This document shows, one piece after another, positions 1 to 7,782 of a stretch of 64,000 bases of DNA. Positions within the stretch are counted from its first letter, which is position 1, and every line of letters starts with the position of its first letter. The position numbers and the translations under genes were made by a program. Where the stretch lies: positions 62,001-126,000 of the forward strand of contig NZ_JANJZD010000015.1 in assembly GCF_024623325.1 (NCBI RefSeq), in the 5' to 3' direction. The notes under the pieces were generated by a model. That model saw only the letters and a program-made list of their open reading frames with translations, searched no databases and was not told the DNA's origin. The stretch is from Acetatifactor muris (GTDB lineage: Bacteria; Bacillota; Clostridia; Lachnospirales; Lachnospiraceae).

Positions 1-510
1 TTCCTGCTCCGGAACAATATCTTCCTCTCCCACGGAGGCTGTCTGCGTTTCAACAGGTATCTCTTCCCGGGGTACGACAGATAGAAGATTCTGAAAAGAA
101 GCCGCTCTCTCCTCCGCCTCCCTGACGGCATGATTCACTTCTGATACCGCATTTTTCAGGCTGACATGTTTATTGTTCAGCATATCATATAAAAACATGG
201 CCTCGTCATGATTTTTGTGGATTTCCGTAAGGACGGTTTCTGAATATTCGCTTACCGCCATGATTTTCTCATTGGAAAGTCGTTCCAGAGACCGTTCTGT
301 CTTCTCCATCGCATAGGTAACCGCTTCCCCCACCACATCGTCTACATGGCTCCGCACCGCCTCCAGTTCCTGGCTGACCAGCTTCCTGATCTCCTCCCGG
401 GCCAGCTCTCCTCTGCTGTCAGCAGCCGGAGATTTCTTTTCAGGAATCAGAAAGCTTAATGTAAATATAATACCTCCAGCAATCAACAGGATAACTTCCA
501 TAATATCCAT
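1..510 (-). CDS. Membrane-anchored coiled-coil protein, DUF6115-like (partial)
   Basis: The reading frame opens with ATG at 510 and stays open to the window edge, so the C-terminus is missing; about 170 residues are visible. It begins with one hydrophobic segment (about residues 4-21, MEVILLIAGGIIFTLSFLIP) and continues as a charged, Glu/Lys/Ala-rich helix likely to be coiled coil. It follows the 102-residue protein by 15 bases, so it belongs to the tail of the fla/che operon. Proteins of this layout at the 3' end of Lachnospiraceae fla operons are usually labelled DUF6115; I assign this from layout and position only. The function is unknown; a membrane-tethered, cytoplasmic coiled-coil protein is the most that can be said. 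Confidence 0.7.
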   Translation of the reverse strand, partial: MDIMEVILLIAGGIIFTLSFLIPEKKSPAADSRGELAREEIRKLVSQELEAVRSHVDDVVGEAVTYAMEKTERSLERLSNEKIMAVSEYSETVLTEIHKNHDEAMFLYDMLNNKHVSLKNAVSEVNHAVREAEERAASFQNLLSVVPREEIPVETQTASVGEEDIVPEQE

Positions 511-525
511 TTTTCTCGTCCGTCC

Positions 526-834
526 TCATATTTTCATGTCGAAACCCCCGCGGTTTTTTACCACCACGCGCTCCTGAGACGGTTTCCCTTTACGCTTTCT
601 TCCGCCGTCTCCGCTGTACTGACCATTTCCCTTTTCTTTGGCATCCGGCCTGTTTTCATGCCACTGCGTATTATCGCTGCTGCGCACTTCCCGTATATTC
701 TGTTCCGCCGTCTTCTGAAACTGCTCACTGAAGTTGGCCTGGTCCACCGCCACTTTATTGTCTTCATTGTGTTTTATAGTAGTATAATCCTGCGACCGCG
801 ATACTGTCGTCAGCTCAATTGCCCCAAATGCCAT
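526..834 (-). CDS. Small hydrophilic protein of unknown function, fla operon tail
   Basis: A 102-residue protein starting at ATG 834 (MAFGAIELTTVSRSQD), preceded by AGGAAGGGG at a good distance; a start seven codons upstream exists but has no comparable binding site. The N-terminal half is ordered-looking (SRSQDYTTIKHNEDNKV), with residues such as QANFSEQFQ; the C-terminal half is Lys/Arg/Gly-rich and ends in a basic segment. There is no signal peptide or membrane segment. It lies 27 bases after the FapA-like gene. I do not recognise a characterised family, although short conserved proteins of this type do follow FapA-like genes in related fla operons. Confidence 0.7.
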   Translation of the reverse strand: MAFGAIELTTVSRSQDYTTIKHNEDNKVAVDQANFSEQFQKTAEQNIREVRSSDNTQWHENRPDAKEKGNGQYSGDGGRKRKGKPSQERVVVKNRGGFDMKI

Positions 835-861
835 AAGCCCCTTCCTTTCCCGCAAAACGCG

Positions 862-2451
862 TTACATGGGAACCATTTTCACTTCGCCGTCTTCCTTTAC
901 GAATTTACAATACCGATAGCTCTGCTGCAAAAGTCTGCTCACATTTCCGATAATCATGGTAGTATTCGGATGGACCTGCTCCTCCACAACTATTTCTGCC
1001 TCTTCCCGCGCCTCCATCATCTCTTCCAAAGCCGTACGACGTGCATTCAGACGCTCCAGTTCTGTATTCTTCTCCTGAATCAGAGATCCCACACTGCGCA
1101 TATAACGCAGCTGGCCATCGTTATACTGAAATCCCTTTTTCTGCTTTTCCAGGAAATTATTATAAATAACCTGAGCCGCATTGACCGTTTTCGTTCTCTC
1201 CTCGATGGCTGTTCTCACATGTTCAAGCTGAGCAATCAACAGCGGTTCCACGCCTACCTCCAGTGTTGTCGCGGTACTCATACTGCCTCCGATGGACTTG
1301 ACTCTGATAGAGTTTGCCGCCTGCACGCGGCCTCCCAGGATAATTCCCTTCCGGCCTCCCACTCTCACATCGCTCCCTGCAGATACTGTACAATGAAGGA
1401 TTGCTTCCGTCTCCACAAATCCGCCGGTCACAATACGGGAATTTTCCAGGAATTTCACAATAATGTCGCCCTTCGCTCTCAGGTAGCCCTTGCCCATGCC
1501 GTTCATACCTTTTGCAATGATAATATTTCCGCCGGCAATAATCGTGGCCCCCTCTACCAGACCGTTTACCACAACATTTCCCCCGGCCTTTACTTCAAAG
1601 TTCTCATCCACATTGCCGGCTATCTCCACACTTCCGTCATAATTGATGTTCCCTGTGGATACATTGACTCCCTTCACCTGGTATACGGAAGATACCACTA
1701 CCTTCTTGTCAGCCAGTGTCACATGTCCGTCCACCATGGAAGTGATGGAAAGTCCGTCCGCAGACAGTTCAATATTCTTGCCGAATTTCAGGGTCTCACG
1801 CTTTACCTCACGGGGCTTGATTGCCTTTCCATACACATCACATCCCGCTTCTCCCTGCTGCTCCGGAATAATTCTGGCAAGCACCTCCCCTTTCCGGCAC
1901 TGATTAATCGTTGTCAGATTGAAGTAATCCACCCGACCGTCTTCCTTATGTGCCGGCCGTTTGTGAGAGACCGTATTAAAAGAATATTCAATCCTGGCAT
2001 CCTGTCCCTGGACAGACTTCTTCCCTTTGGCGACCAGAATATTCGTACAATACACGCCTTCCGAAAGAAAATGCTCTTCCAGTGACTTCTCCTGTAACCC
2101 GTATACAATCTTTTTATTTCTGATTTCCCGCAGGAAATCATTCATCTCCAATCTGGCCCCGCCCTCAGAGGGTGGTATAAAGCGGACAGTAGCCATCATG
2201 CCGTCTTCACTGACCTCAAGGAAATAGGTTTCCGGGCAGACGGGACACTCTCCGCTCCCCAGATGGACAATGCCGCCCTCTCCGAAGCTGATCTGTGCCT
2301 CCAGCCTTTTTTTATCATAATTTATTTTCAATCCATCCAGATATTTCCAGACTTCATCCGCACGGATTTCTTCTCCAAAGTCCTTCGGCTGATATAAGGC
2401 TATCCCATATCCCGAAAAATCATTCACCAATCGAAAATAACCATTCTGCAT
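862..2451 (-). CDS. FapA family protein (DUF342), polymer-forming beta-helix protein
   Basis: A 529-residue protein typical of the FapA/DUF342 family. The N-terminal third is globular; the middle (roughly residues 190-390) is a right-handed beta-helix-like run of short Gly/Val/Ile repeats such as GNINYDGSVEIAGNV and GGNVVVNGLVEGATIIAGG; the last 130 residues are a long charged helix (LEHVRTAIEERTKT onward) likely to be coiled coil. No membrane segment is seen. The gene begins 15 bases after sigD stops, so it is cotranscribed with the flagellar genes. In the Firmicutes such proteins occur near sigma and motility genes, and the family has been linked to polar or surface organisation in other bacteria; the role here is unknown. 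Confidence 0.85.
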   Translation of the reverse strand: MQNGYFRLVNDFSGYGIALYQPKDFGEEIRADEVWKYLDGLKINYDKKRLEAQISFGEGGIVHLGSGECPVCPETYFLEVSEDGMMATVRFIPPSEGGARLEMNDFLREIRNKKIVYGLQEKSLEEHFLSEGVYCTNILVAKGKKSVQGQDARIEYSFNTVSHKRPAHKEDGRVDYFNLTTINQCRKGEVLARIIPEQQGEAGCDVYGKAIKPREVKRETLKFGKNIELSADGLSITSMVDGHVTLADKKVVVSSVYQVKGVNVSTGNINYDGSVEIAGNVDENFEVKAGGNVVVNGLVEGATIIAGGNIIIAKGMNGMGKGYLRAKGDIIVKFLENSRIVTGGFVETEAILHCTVSAGSDVRVGGRKGIILGGRVQAANSIRVKSIGGSMSTATTLEVGVEPLLIAQLEHVRTAIEERTKTVNAAQVIYNNFLEKQKKGFQYNDGQLRYMRSVGSLIQEKNTELERLNARRTALEEMMEAREEAEIVVEEQVHPNTTMIIGNVSRLLQQSYRYCKFVKEDGEVKMVPM

Positions 2452-2466
2452 AATCCGCCCCCCTGT

Positions 2467-3240
2467 TTAATCACCTGACAGAATACCCATATAATTCCCC
2501 ATCTTCACTTTCATTTTCTTTAGCGCCCTGGTATGCAGCTGCGATACCCTGGACTCGGAAACTTCCAGTATACTGCTGATTTCCTTCAATGTAAGCTCTT
2601 CATAATAGTAAAGAGTAATTACTTTCTGTTCTTTCTCTGTCAAAAGCAGCAGAGCCTCACCCAGCACTTTCGTCAATTCTTCTCTCTCCACGCTCTCTTC
2701 GGGAGCTTCGAAATGAGAAGTCGTATGTCTCCTGTAATCCTGAGACACATCGCTGCCCTGTTCCATATACTCATTCAGGGATACCAGTCCTGTAATCTTC
2801 ATCTGGGACTGCCAGTCCAGATACTCTTCGTCTGATATGCCAAGTCCCCGGGCTACCTCTTCATCTGTGGCGGTATGTCCCGTATTCTGCTCGATTTCTC
2901 TGATTACAGTCTCTATCTTTTTCTGTTTCTGCCTGATGGTTCTGGGAATCCAGTCCATCTTGCGAATCTGGTCCAATACAGCCCCCCGAATCCGCACACT
3001 GGCATACGTTTCAAATTTTACGTCCTTTAAACAGTCAAATTTGTCTATTGCATCTATCAGCCCGAAAATGCCGTAGCTGACCAGATCTTCATATTCCACA
3101 TTATAACCCAGATACATACTGAGTCTTCCTGCAACCACCTTTACAAGAGGAGCGTATTCCAGGATCAACTGCTCTCTGGTTTCGGGTGATTTCGTCTTCG
3201 CATATTCTTCTAACAGTTTCTTTCTGCCTGCCTCATCCAT
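2467..3240 (-). CDS. sigD: RNA polymerase sigma factor for flagellar genes (SigD/FliA)
   Basis: A 257-residue sigma-70 factor of the FliA/WhiG class. Region 2 is visible in YNVEYEDLVSYGIFGLIDAI and KFETYASVRIRGAVLDQIRK, region 3 in ATDEEVARGLGISDEEYL, and region 4 in LTLKEISSILEVSESRVSQL, the helix-turn-helix that reads the -35 element. In motile Firmicutes it switches on late genes (flagellin, stators, chemoreceptors) after the hook-basal body is complete. It sits near the end of the operon, as in Bacillus subtilis, where distance from the promoter limits its level. The start ATG has AGGAGCGAAGG upstream. No flgM anti-sigma gene is in the window. Confidence 0.95.
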   Translation of the reverse strand: MDEAGRKKLLEEYAKTKSPETREQLILEYAPLVKVVAGRLSMYLGYNVEYEDLVSYGIFGLIDAIDKFDCLKDVKFETYASVRIRGAVLDQIRKMDWIPRTIRQKQKKIETVIREIEQNTGHTATDEEVARGLGISDEEYLDWQSQMKITGLVSLNEYMEQGSDVSQDYRRHTTSHFEAPEESVEREELTKVLGEALLLLTEKEQKVITLYYYEELTLKEISSILEVSESRVSQLHTRALKKMKVKMGNYMGILSGD

Positions 3241-3301
3241 GAAACCTTCGCTCCTTATCTGTCACTGTCATATTCCAGCCTATGAAAGTATAATTTTTGT
3301 T

Positions 3302-3574
3302 TTACTCCTCCTGCTTCCCATCCTGTTCCGCATTCTCAGTATCTTCTGCTTCCTTCTCTATAACCTCTCCCTCTTCCCTGAGTCTTTCTTCATTCTGTTT
3401 ATCAAAAAAATCAAGTGTCCACTTCATTATGCTTCCCAGCAAATAGAAAATCAACAATACAATAAAGAGCGCAACCAGCTTCTCCGCCATCGTATACTGC
3501 TCTATAAAGGTAATAACGCATGTAACCGCACCTGCCGTCAACATTAATAAAAGCGGTAAATTTTTCCTGTTCAT
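3302..3574 (-). CDS. Small two-helix membrane protein between cheD and sigD
   Basis: A 90-residue protein with two hydrophobic helices (about residues 5-24 and 31-52, the second LVALFIVLLIFYLLGSIMKW) and a strongly acidic C-terminal tail of about 30 residues. It starts 13 bases after cheD stops and ends 61 bases before sigD, so it is part of the operon. Its position and size are matched by unnamed small membrane proteins in related fla operons. Possible jobs are a helper for export or stator function, but nothing in the sequence shows this. Confidence 0.75.
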   Translation of the reverse strand: MNRKNLPLLLMLTAGAVTCVITFIEQYTMAEKLVALFIVLLIFYLLGSIMKWTLDFFDKQNEERLREEGEVIEKEAEDTENAEQDGKQEE

Positions 3575-3587
3575 GTCTTTATCCCTT

Positions 3588-4082
3588 TCAGATAATCTTC
3601 TCGGGCTTTCCTACGGCACGAATATGGAATGCGCCAGTCTCAGGATAAAAAATGACGGTCCTGCCGTAATTTGCACCGGTGTCCTGAGCCAGAATCGGGA
3701 TCTTAAGTTCTTTCAGTTTTGCCCTGGCCGCATCAGCATTTCTGTTCCCCACCTGGGCAACAGACGGACCTCCTCCGCCCTGAAAACTGAACATGGTAGC
3801 ACCACCGGCAATCTTCGCCACCATTCGTATGCGCCTTGCCCCCAGCCTCTCTATCTGTCTTACCAGCTCTTCAATACCTGTATCCGCAAATTTCGCTATA
3901 TTATGCTGTCCTGTAGTGATTGCTTTGCTGTCCGGCAGCATAATATGTACCAGCCCCCCAACTTTCAGCATCGGGTCCCTGATTGCAATACCGACGCAGG
4001 ATCCCAGCCCCAGGGTCATCACACCATCAGGGCTTTTGCAGGTTTTCAAATCTGCTATTCCTACTTTGATTATCTCACTCAT
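3588..4082 (-). CDS. cheD: Chemoreceptor glutamine deamidase CheD
   Basis: A 164-residue CheD. The catalytic triad of the family is visible as Thr23, Cys29 and His46 (TLGLGSCVGIAI and GGLVHIMLPDS). CheD deamidates glutamines on chemoreceptors and, with CheC, forms an adaptation system in which CheY-P level controls CheD availability. The C-terminal part holds GGGGPSVAQVGNRNADAA, typical of the family. It follows cheC by 57 bases in the same operon. Its receptor substrates are not encoded in this window. Confidence 0.95.
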   Translation of the reverse strand: MSEIIKVGIADLKTCKSPDGVMTLGLGSCVGIAIRDPMLKVGGLVHIMLPDSKAITTGQHNIAKFADTGIEELVRQIERLGARRIRMVAKIAGGATMFSFQGGGGPSVAQVGNRNADAARAKLKELKIPILAQDTGANYGRTVIFYPETGAFHIRAVGKPEKII

Positions 4083-4139
4083 AAGCCCACTTCCACATCC
4101 TTTTTATCCGTTCTAATCCGCATCTGTCACTTCGAACCG

Positions 4140-4763
4140 TCATTCCATCGAAATTCCCAGCGCAGTCATAATCTTCGCATAAGACTCCAGATCCGGAATC
4201 AGGATGAAATAGCCGTCCAGCTTCACTTCATCATAAAATTGCGACTGAATCAGCAAAATATTGTCACCATAAACGCCGAACTGAATAGCCGGCACACTCA
4301 GAATCGCACCTGCCATATCCACCGTTACCGCAGGAGGCGAAGGAAATACTTTCAGATTTGTCATGGTAGACAGCGAATTCAGGTAGGCCCCCGTTATGAT
4401 ATTTCCCACTTCCTGCATGGCAGACAGGCCCATTTCTTCAAATTCACTGCCCTCCGGCAGCATCCCCATGGTAATCTTCTGAATCAGATGTCTGGCACTC
4501 TGTTCTTCCACCATGAACATCATACTTCCGGTGATATCGCCCTCCACCCCCAGGAATACGCCTGCCATCAGCTGCTCTTCGCCACCTACCAGCTCACCCA
4601 CCTCGGCAAACTCCAGCAGTCTGACCTGCGGCACCTTCATGTCCACTTTACACTGCAGCATCTGGGACAGCGCCGTCATGGCATTTCCCGCGCCGATATT
4701 TCCGATTTCTCTCAGCACATCATAATAATTCTCCGTAACCTGTTCCAAGCTCACGTCCTTCAT
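4140..4763 (-). CDS. cheC: CheY-P phosphatase CheC
   Basis: A 207-residue CheC. Both phosphatase motifs are intact: an N-terminal helix with LREIGNIGAGNAMTAL and a second helix with GLSAMQEVGNIITGAYL, each giving the Glu and Asn that attack CheY-P. CheC removes phosphate from CheY-P and binds CheD. The start ATG follows GGAGAGGCGGCGT. The PilZ gene ends only 52 bases downstream of the cheC start on the map side where cheB, cheA and cheW often lie in relatives, so those genes are absent from this locus. Confidence 0.95.
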   Translation of the reverse strand: MKDVSLEQVTENYYDVLREIGNIGAGNAMTALSQMLQCKVDMKVPQVRLLEFAEVGELVGGEEQLMAGVFLGVEGDITGSMMFMVEEQSARHLIQKITMGMLPEGSEFEEMGLSAMQEVGNIITGAYLNSLSTMTNLKVFPSPPAVTVDMAGAILSVPAIQFGVYGDNILLIQSQFYDEVKLDGYFILIPDLESYAKIMTALGISME

Positions 4764-4815
4764 ACGCCGCCTCTCCTACTTCCATTTACTTACCGCACCA
4801 TCAGCTCAACAAAAC

Positions 4816-5556
4816 TTATATCTTTTCCGTACTGAATTTTGTTTTCTGTCTGCTCTTTCGCTCTTCCTCGAAAATATACTTGATAATTTCCTCGCGCACA
4901 ATGGGATCCATATCATAAAACTGTACCCGATGCTCGTAAGTCCCGGGACGATTGTCCAGCTCTATGGAACTGATGACCCTGCTGATCACCTCGTATTTCT
5001 TATGTTCTCCCCCGTTCATCAGATGATAGCAGCAATACATCAGACTTCCCGGCTCATACCTGCAGGAGGACAGAAAACGCAGTCCGCCTCCGCTGATATC
5101 CACGATAATACTTTCCTTCAGAGGAAGCCCCTTCTGCAGCGCAAAAGGCTGTCTGTTTTCTATGGTCTGTATCTCTTCTTCCTCCAGGGTACGAGCCCGC
5201 ATCTCCAGCGCACATCTCAGACGATAGAACTCTCTTCTCTGATATTTGCGCAGATTACTGGTCATCTCCACCAGGAGCAAATACATGTTATTACTCTTGT
5301 ACCGGTCAATGATTCTGCCCAGACACTGAAACAGACCGCCTGAGGCGTAAAAAATCATCTCAAATTCACTGTCCACCGGCAGCAGGATCAGTTTTGTCTT
5401 CTCCACCGGCATTGTGATCTCAATGGTATCCTCAGACTGTATTTCATGTACCTTGCTGTGATAAACCTTCCCGGCCGTTCCCGCAGGTTCCGCACCCCCA
5501 TGAGAAACAGCCTGCAATTCAATTTTGTCCCCTTCCGCTATAAACTTTGAAAACAT
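4816..5556 (-). CDS. PilZ-domain flagellar brake protein (YcgR/DgrA type)
   Basis: A 246-residue protein with an N-terminal YcgR-like beta domain (to about residue 110) and a C-terminal PilZ domain. The c-di-GMP-binding signature is present: YQRREFYRLRCALEM supplies the RxxxR-type arginines and VDISGGGLRF supplies the D/NxSxxG motif. Such proteins bind c-di-GMP and slow the motor or act on the stator (B. subtilis DgrA). I chose ATG 5556 because AGGTGG lies five bases before it; a GTG three codons upstream is closer to the same site. It sits between flhG and cheC. A diguanylate cyclase gene lies at 58.0 kb of this window. Confidence 0.9.
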   Translation of the reverse strand: MFSKFIAEGDKIELQAVSHGGAEPAGTAGKVYHSKVHEIQSEDTIEITMPVEKTKLILLPVDSEFEMIFYASGGLFQCLGRIIDRYKSNNMYLLLVEMTSNLRKYQRREFYRLRCALEMRARTLEEEEIQTIENRQPFALQKGLPLKESIIVDISGGGLRFLSSCRYEPGSLMYCCYHLMNGGEHKKYEVISRVISSIELDNRPGTYEHRVQFYDMDPIVREEIIKYIFEEERKSRQKTKFSTEKI

Positions 5557-5610
5557 AACACCCACCTGCCTTTACTCATTTTGCCTGACTGCTTGATTTC
5601 GTTCTGTATT

Positions 5611-6486
5611 TCAGCGTTTCCCGCCGATAAAATAAGAGAGAAACGCGGCCATCCCCCGCTTCGGCTGACGCTCCGATTCTGTTCTGTCCAGAAGTTTTCC
5701 CGCTATCCGTTCATAGGCCAGCGCAGACCTCGCATTCGGATTGTGCAGAGAGACGGGAACCTGCTGCATCACCGATCTGGACAACTGTGAATCTTCCGGC
5801 ACACAGTCCAGATATAACACAGGTACCTTCAGATAGCGCTCCACCACTGTATTCAGCTTATCATAGAGAATTCGACCCTCGGACTCTTTTTCCACACGGT
5901 TGGCAACCAGTTTTATCTTCGTATTCTCCGAATCAAACCGACTGTGACGATACAAAGCCTTCAACAGAGAATAGGAATCCGTAATGGAAGTAGGTTCCGG
6001 CGTGGTAATCAGCAATATCTCATCACTTGCCACCAGGAACTCCAGCACCGCATCCGAAATGCCTGCCCCCGTATCTACAATAATAATATCTGCAATGCTG
6101 TCCAATTGTGCCAGATTCTGAATGATACAGCTTAAATAGCCGCGATTCAGATTGGACATACCGGCAATTCCGCTTCCTCCGGAGATAAAACCAACCTCCA
6201 TTGGCCCCCAGGTGATGATGTCCGTAATGCTTTTTCCCTGATATATCAAATCATACAGATTATGCTTGGGAACCGCGCCAAACATAATTTCAATATTTGC
6301 AAGGCCAAAATCCGCATCCAGTATAATGACCCGTTTTCCCATCTTCCTGAATTGAATTGCCAGATTAATGGAGGTATTGGACTTGCCGACTCCGCCTTTG
6401 CCGCTGGTAACAGTGATAATCCTCGCCAACGATCTGGGCTGCTGTCGGCCTGCCTTCAGAATTCGTAACTGCTCTGCCTGGTCCAT
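5611..6486 (-). CDS. flhG: Flagellum number regulator FlhG (MinD-like ATPase)
   Basis: A 291-residue ParA/MinD-type ATPase. The deviant Walker A motif SGKGGVGKSNTS starts near residue 28; DADFGLANIEIMFG and VDTGAGIS are the other nucleotide-site motifs. FlhG (YlxH) works with FlhF to set the number and position of flagella and contacts FliM/FliY. It follows flhF by 26 bases. The N-terminal DQAEQLR segment corresponds to the short activator helix that stimulates FlhF GTPase in the family. Confidence 0.95.
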   Translation of the reverse strand: MDQAEQLRILKAGRQQPRSLARIITVTSGKGGVGKSNTSINLAIQFRKMGKRVIILDADFGLANIEIMFGAVPKHNLYDLIYQGKSITDIITWGPMEVGFISGGSGIAGMSNLNRGYLSCIIQNLAQLDSIADIIIVDTGAGISDAVLEFLVASDEILLITTPEPTSITDSYSLLKALYRHSRFDSENTKIKLVANRVEKESEGRILYDKLNTVVERYLKVPVLYLDCVPEDSQLSRSVMQQVPVSLHNPNARSALAYERIAGKLLDRTESERQPKRGMAAFLSYFIGGKR

Positions 6487-6512
6487 TTATAACCTCCTTT
6501 GTCCCCTGAATC

Positions 6513-7781
6513 CTAAGAATTTCTCTCCTGTTTTGTACTCAGAATCTGTTTTACGGTTTTCTGAGGATTAAATTGTTCAATATCATTGGGCACATCCTGA
6601 CCATTTGTCACAAAGGCGATGGGTGTTCCCATAAAAAGCTTCATGTTCAGCAGATTTCCCATGGTCATGGTCTCATCCAGCTTGGTAAAAATCAGCTGAA
6701 ACTCTGTAAATTCCTCATAGCTTGACACAATTTTCAGCAAATCACGATATTTGGTAGTGGCGGAAAGGACCAGGAATACCTGACACTCTCCTGCACTCTT
6801 CAAAGCTTCAAGCAGCTTTACCGTATTCCCCATCTGATCTTCATTTTTGTGGGAGTGTCCCGCCGTATCCACGAAAATAAAATCATAGGTCTGAAATTCC
6901 CGAACCGCATCCAGCGCTTCATCCTCCGAATAAATAATACGGAAAGGAATCTCCAGAATATTCGCATAGGTGCGAAGCTGCTCCGCCGCCGCGATCCGAT
7001 AGGTGTCAGCTGTCAGAAGCGCCACTTTCTTTTTCTCATCCACGCTGATGCTGCTGGCGATTTTGGCTATGGTGGTAGTCTTCCCCACTCCTGTAGGCCC
7101 CATAAAAAACACAATCTTCGGCGCACCTTCCACAGGTGTGATTCCCTCTGCCCTGCCGAATTTCAGTATCATTTTCTGATACACATTTGCCAGAATCCGA
7201 TCCAGAGGCATATTGGGCTGCCCCGCCACATCTATCTCATCCACAATCTGATTGGCATATTTCTCATCTACCTCGCTTCTCAGCATGGTGTTGTATAATA
7301 AGCGGATAAAACGCTGCTGTTCTGTGATTTCCTGCCCTTCCTCTTCTCTCTCCTCCTCGACAACACCCATGTCCCCCTTATCCAGAGCATCTTTTCTCTC
7401 TTCTTCACTCTGCTGAAAGCGATTCACCAGTAACTCCTGGAGACTGTCCAGTTTTTTCTCAATTGCCTGACTCTCCTGCGTCGAAAGCCGGTTATTTCCG
7501 GCCAGGACACTCTCCGGATTCCGCGGTGCCGTCTGCGCAGGGCTCTGACCCTCTGTCCCTGCCTGCGTCTGAAAGCCCAATGTACTGCGCACCTTATTCA
7601 TTGTATCACATTCTTCCTCCAGTGCTGCCGTAACCTCTGTACGCTTTCCTCCGAACAAAGCTCCCAGTCCTTTTCGCTTCACGAGTTTTACATTCATGAT
7701 GACAGCACCACTGCCAAGTTCTTTTCTGGCAGCTTCCACCGCTTCTTCTTCCGTTTTACCCACAAACTTCTTAATGATCAT
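6513..7781 (-). CDS. flhF: Flagellar SRP-type GTPase FlhF
   Basis: A 422-residue FlhF. An N-terminal basic B domain (to about residue 130, variable and charged) is followed by N and G domains. Visible G motifs are GPTGVGKTTT (G1), TADTYRIAAAEQL (insertion box region), FVDTAGHS (G3) and TKLDE (G4). FlhF recruits early basal-body proteins to the future flagellar site in the membrane. ATG 7781 overlaps the end of flhA by one spare base (flhA stop at 7783), so the two are translationally close. The residue after DTAG is His rather than the usual Arg of SRP GTPases, which is common in FlhF. Confidence 0.95.
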   Translation of the reverse strand: MIIKKFVGKTEEEAVEAARKELGSGAVIMNVKLVKRKGLGALFGGKRTEVTAALEEECDTMNKVRSTLGFQTQAGTEGQSPAQTAPRNPESVLAGNNRLSTQESQAIEKKLDSLQELLVNRFQQSEEERKDALDKGDMGVVEEEREEEGQEITEQQRFIRLLYNTMLRSEVDEKYANQIVDEIDVAGQPNMPLDRILANVYQKMILKFGRAEGITPVEGAPKIVFFMGPTGVGKTTTIAKIASSISVDEKKKVALLTADTYRIAAAEQLRTYANILEIPFRIIYSEDEALDAVREFQTYDFIFVDTAGHSHKNEDQMGNTVKLLEALKSAGECQVFLVLSATTKYRDLLKIVSSYEEFTEFQLIFTKLDETMTMGNLLNMKLFMGTPIAFVTNGQDVPNDIEQFNPQKTVKQILSTKQERNS

Positions 7782-7782
7782 T

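Noticed and set aside
658..2085. 475-residue plus-strand frame over the FapA-like gene
   Set aside because: It is the antisense shadow of a strongly supported minus-strand gene; His/Leu/Cys-rich composition and no ribosome site.
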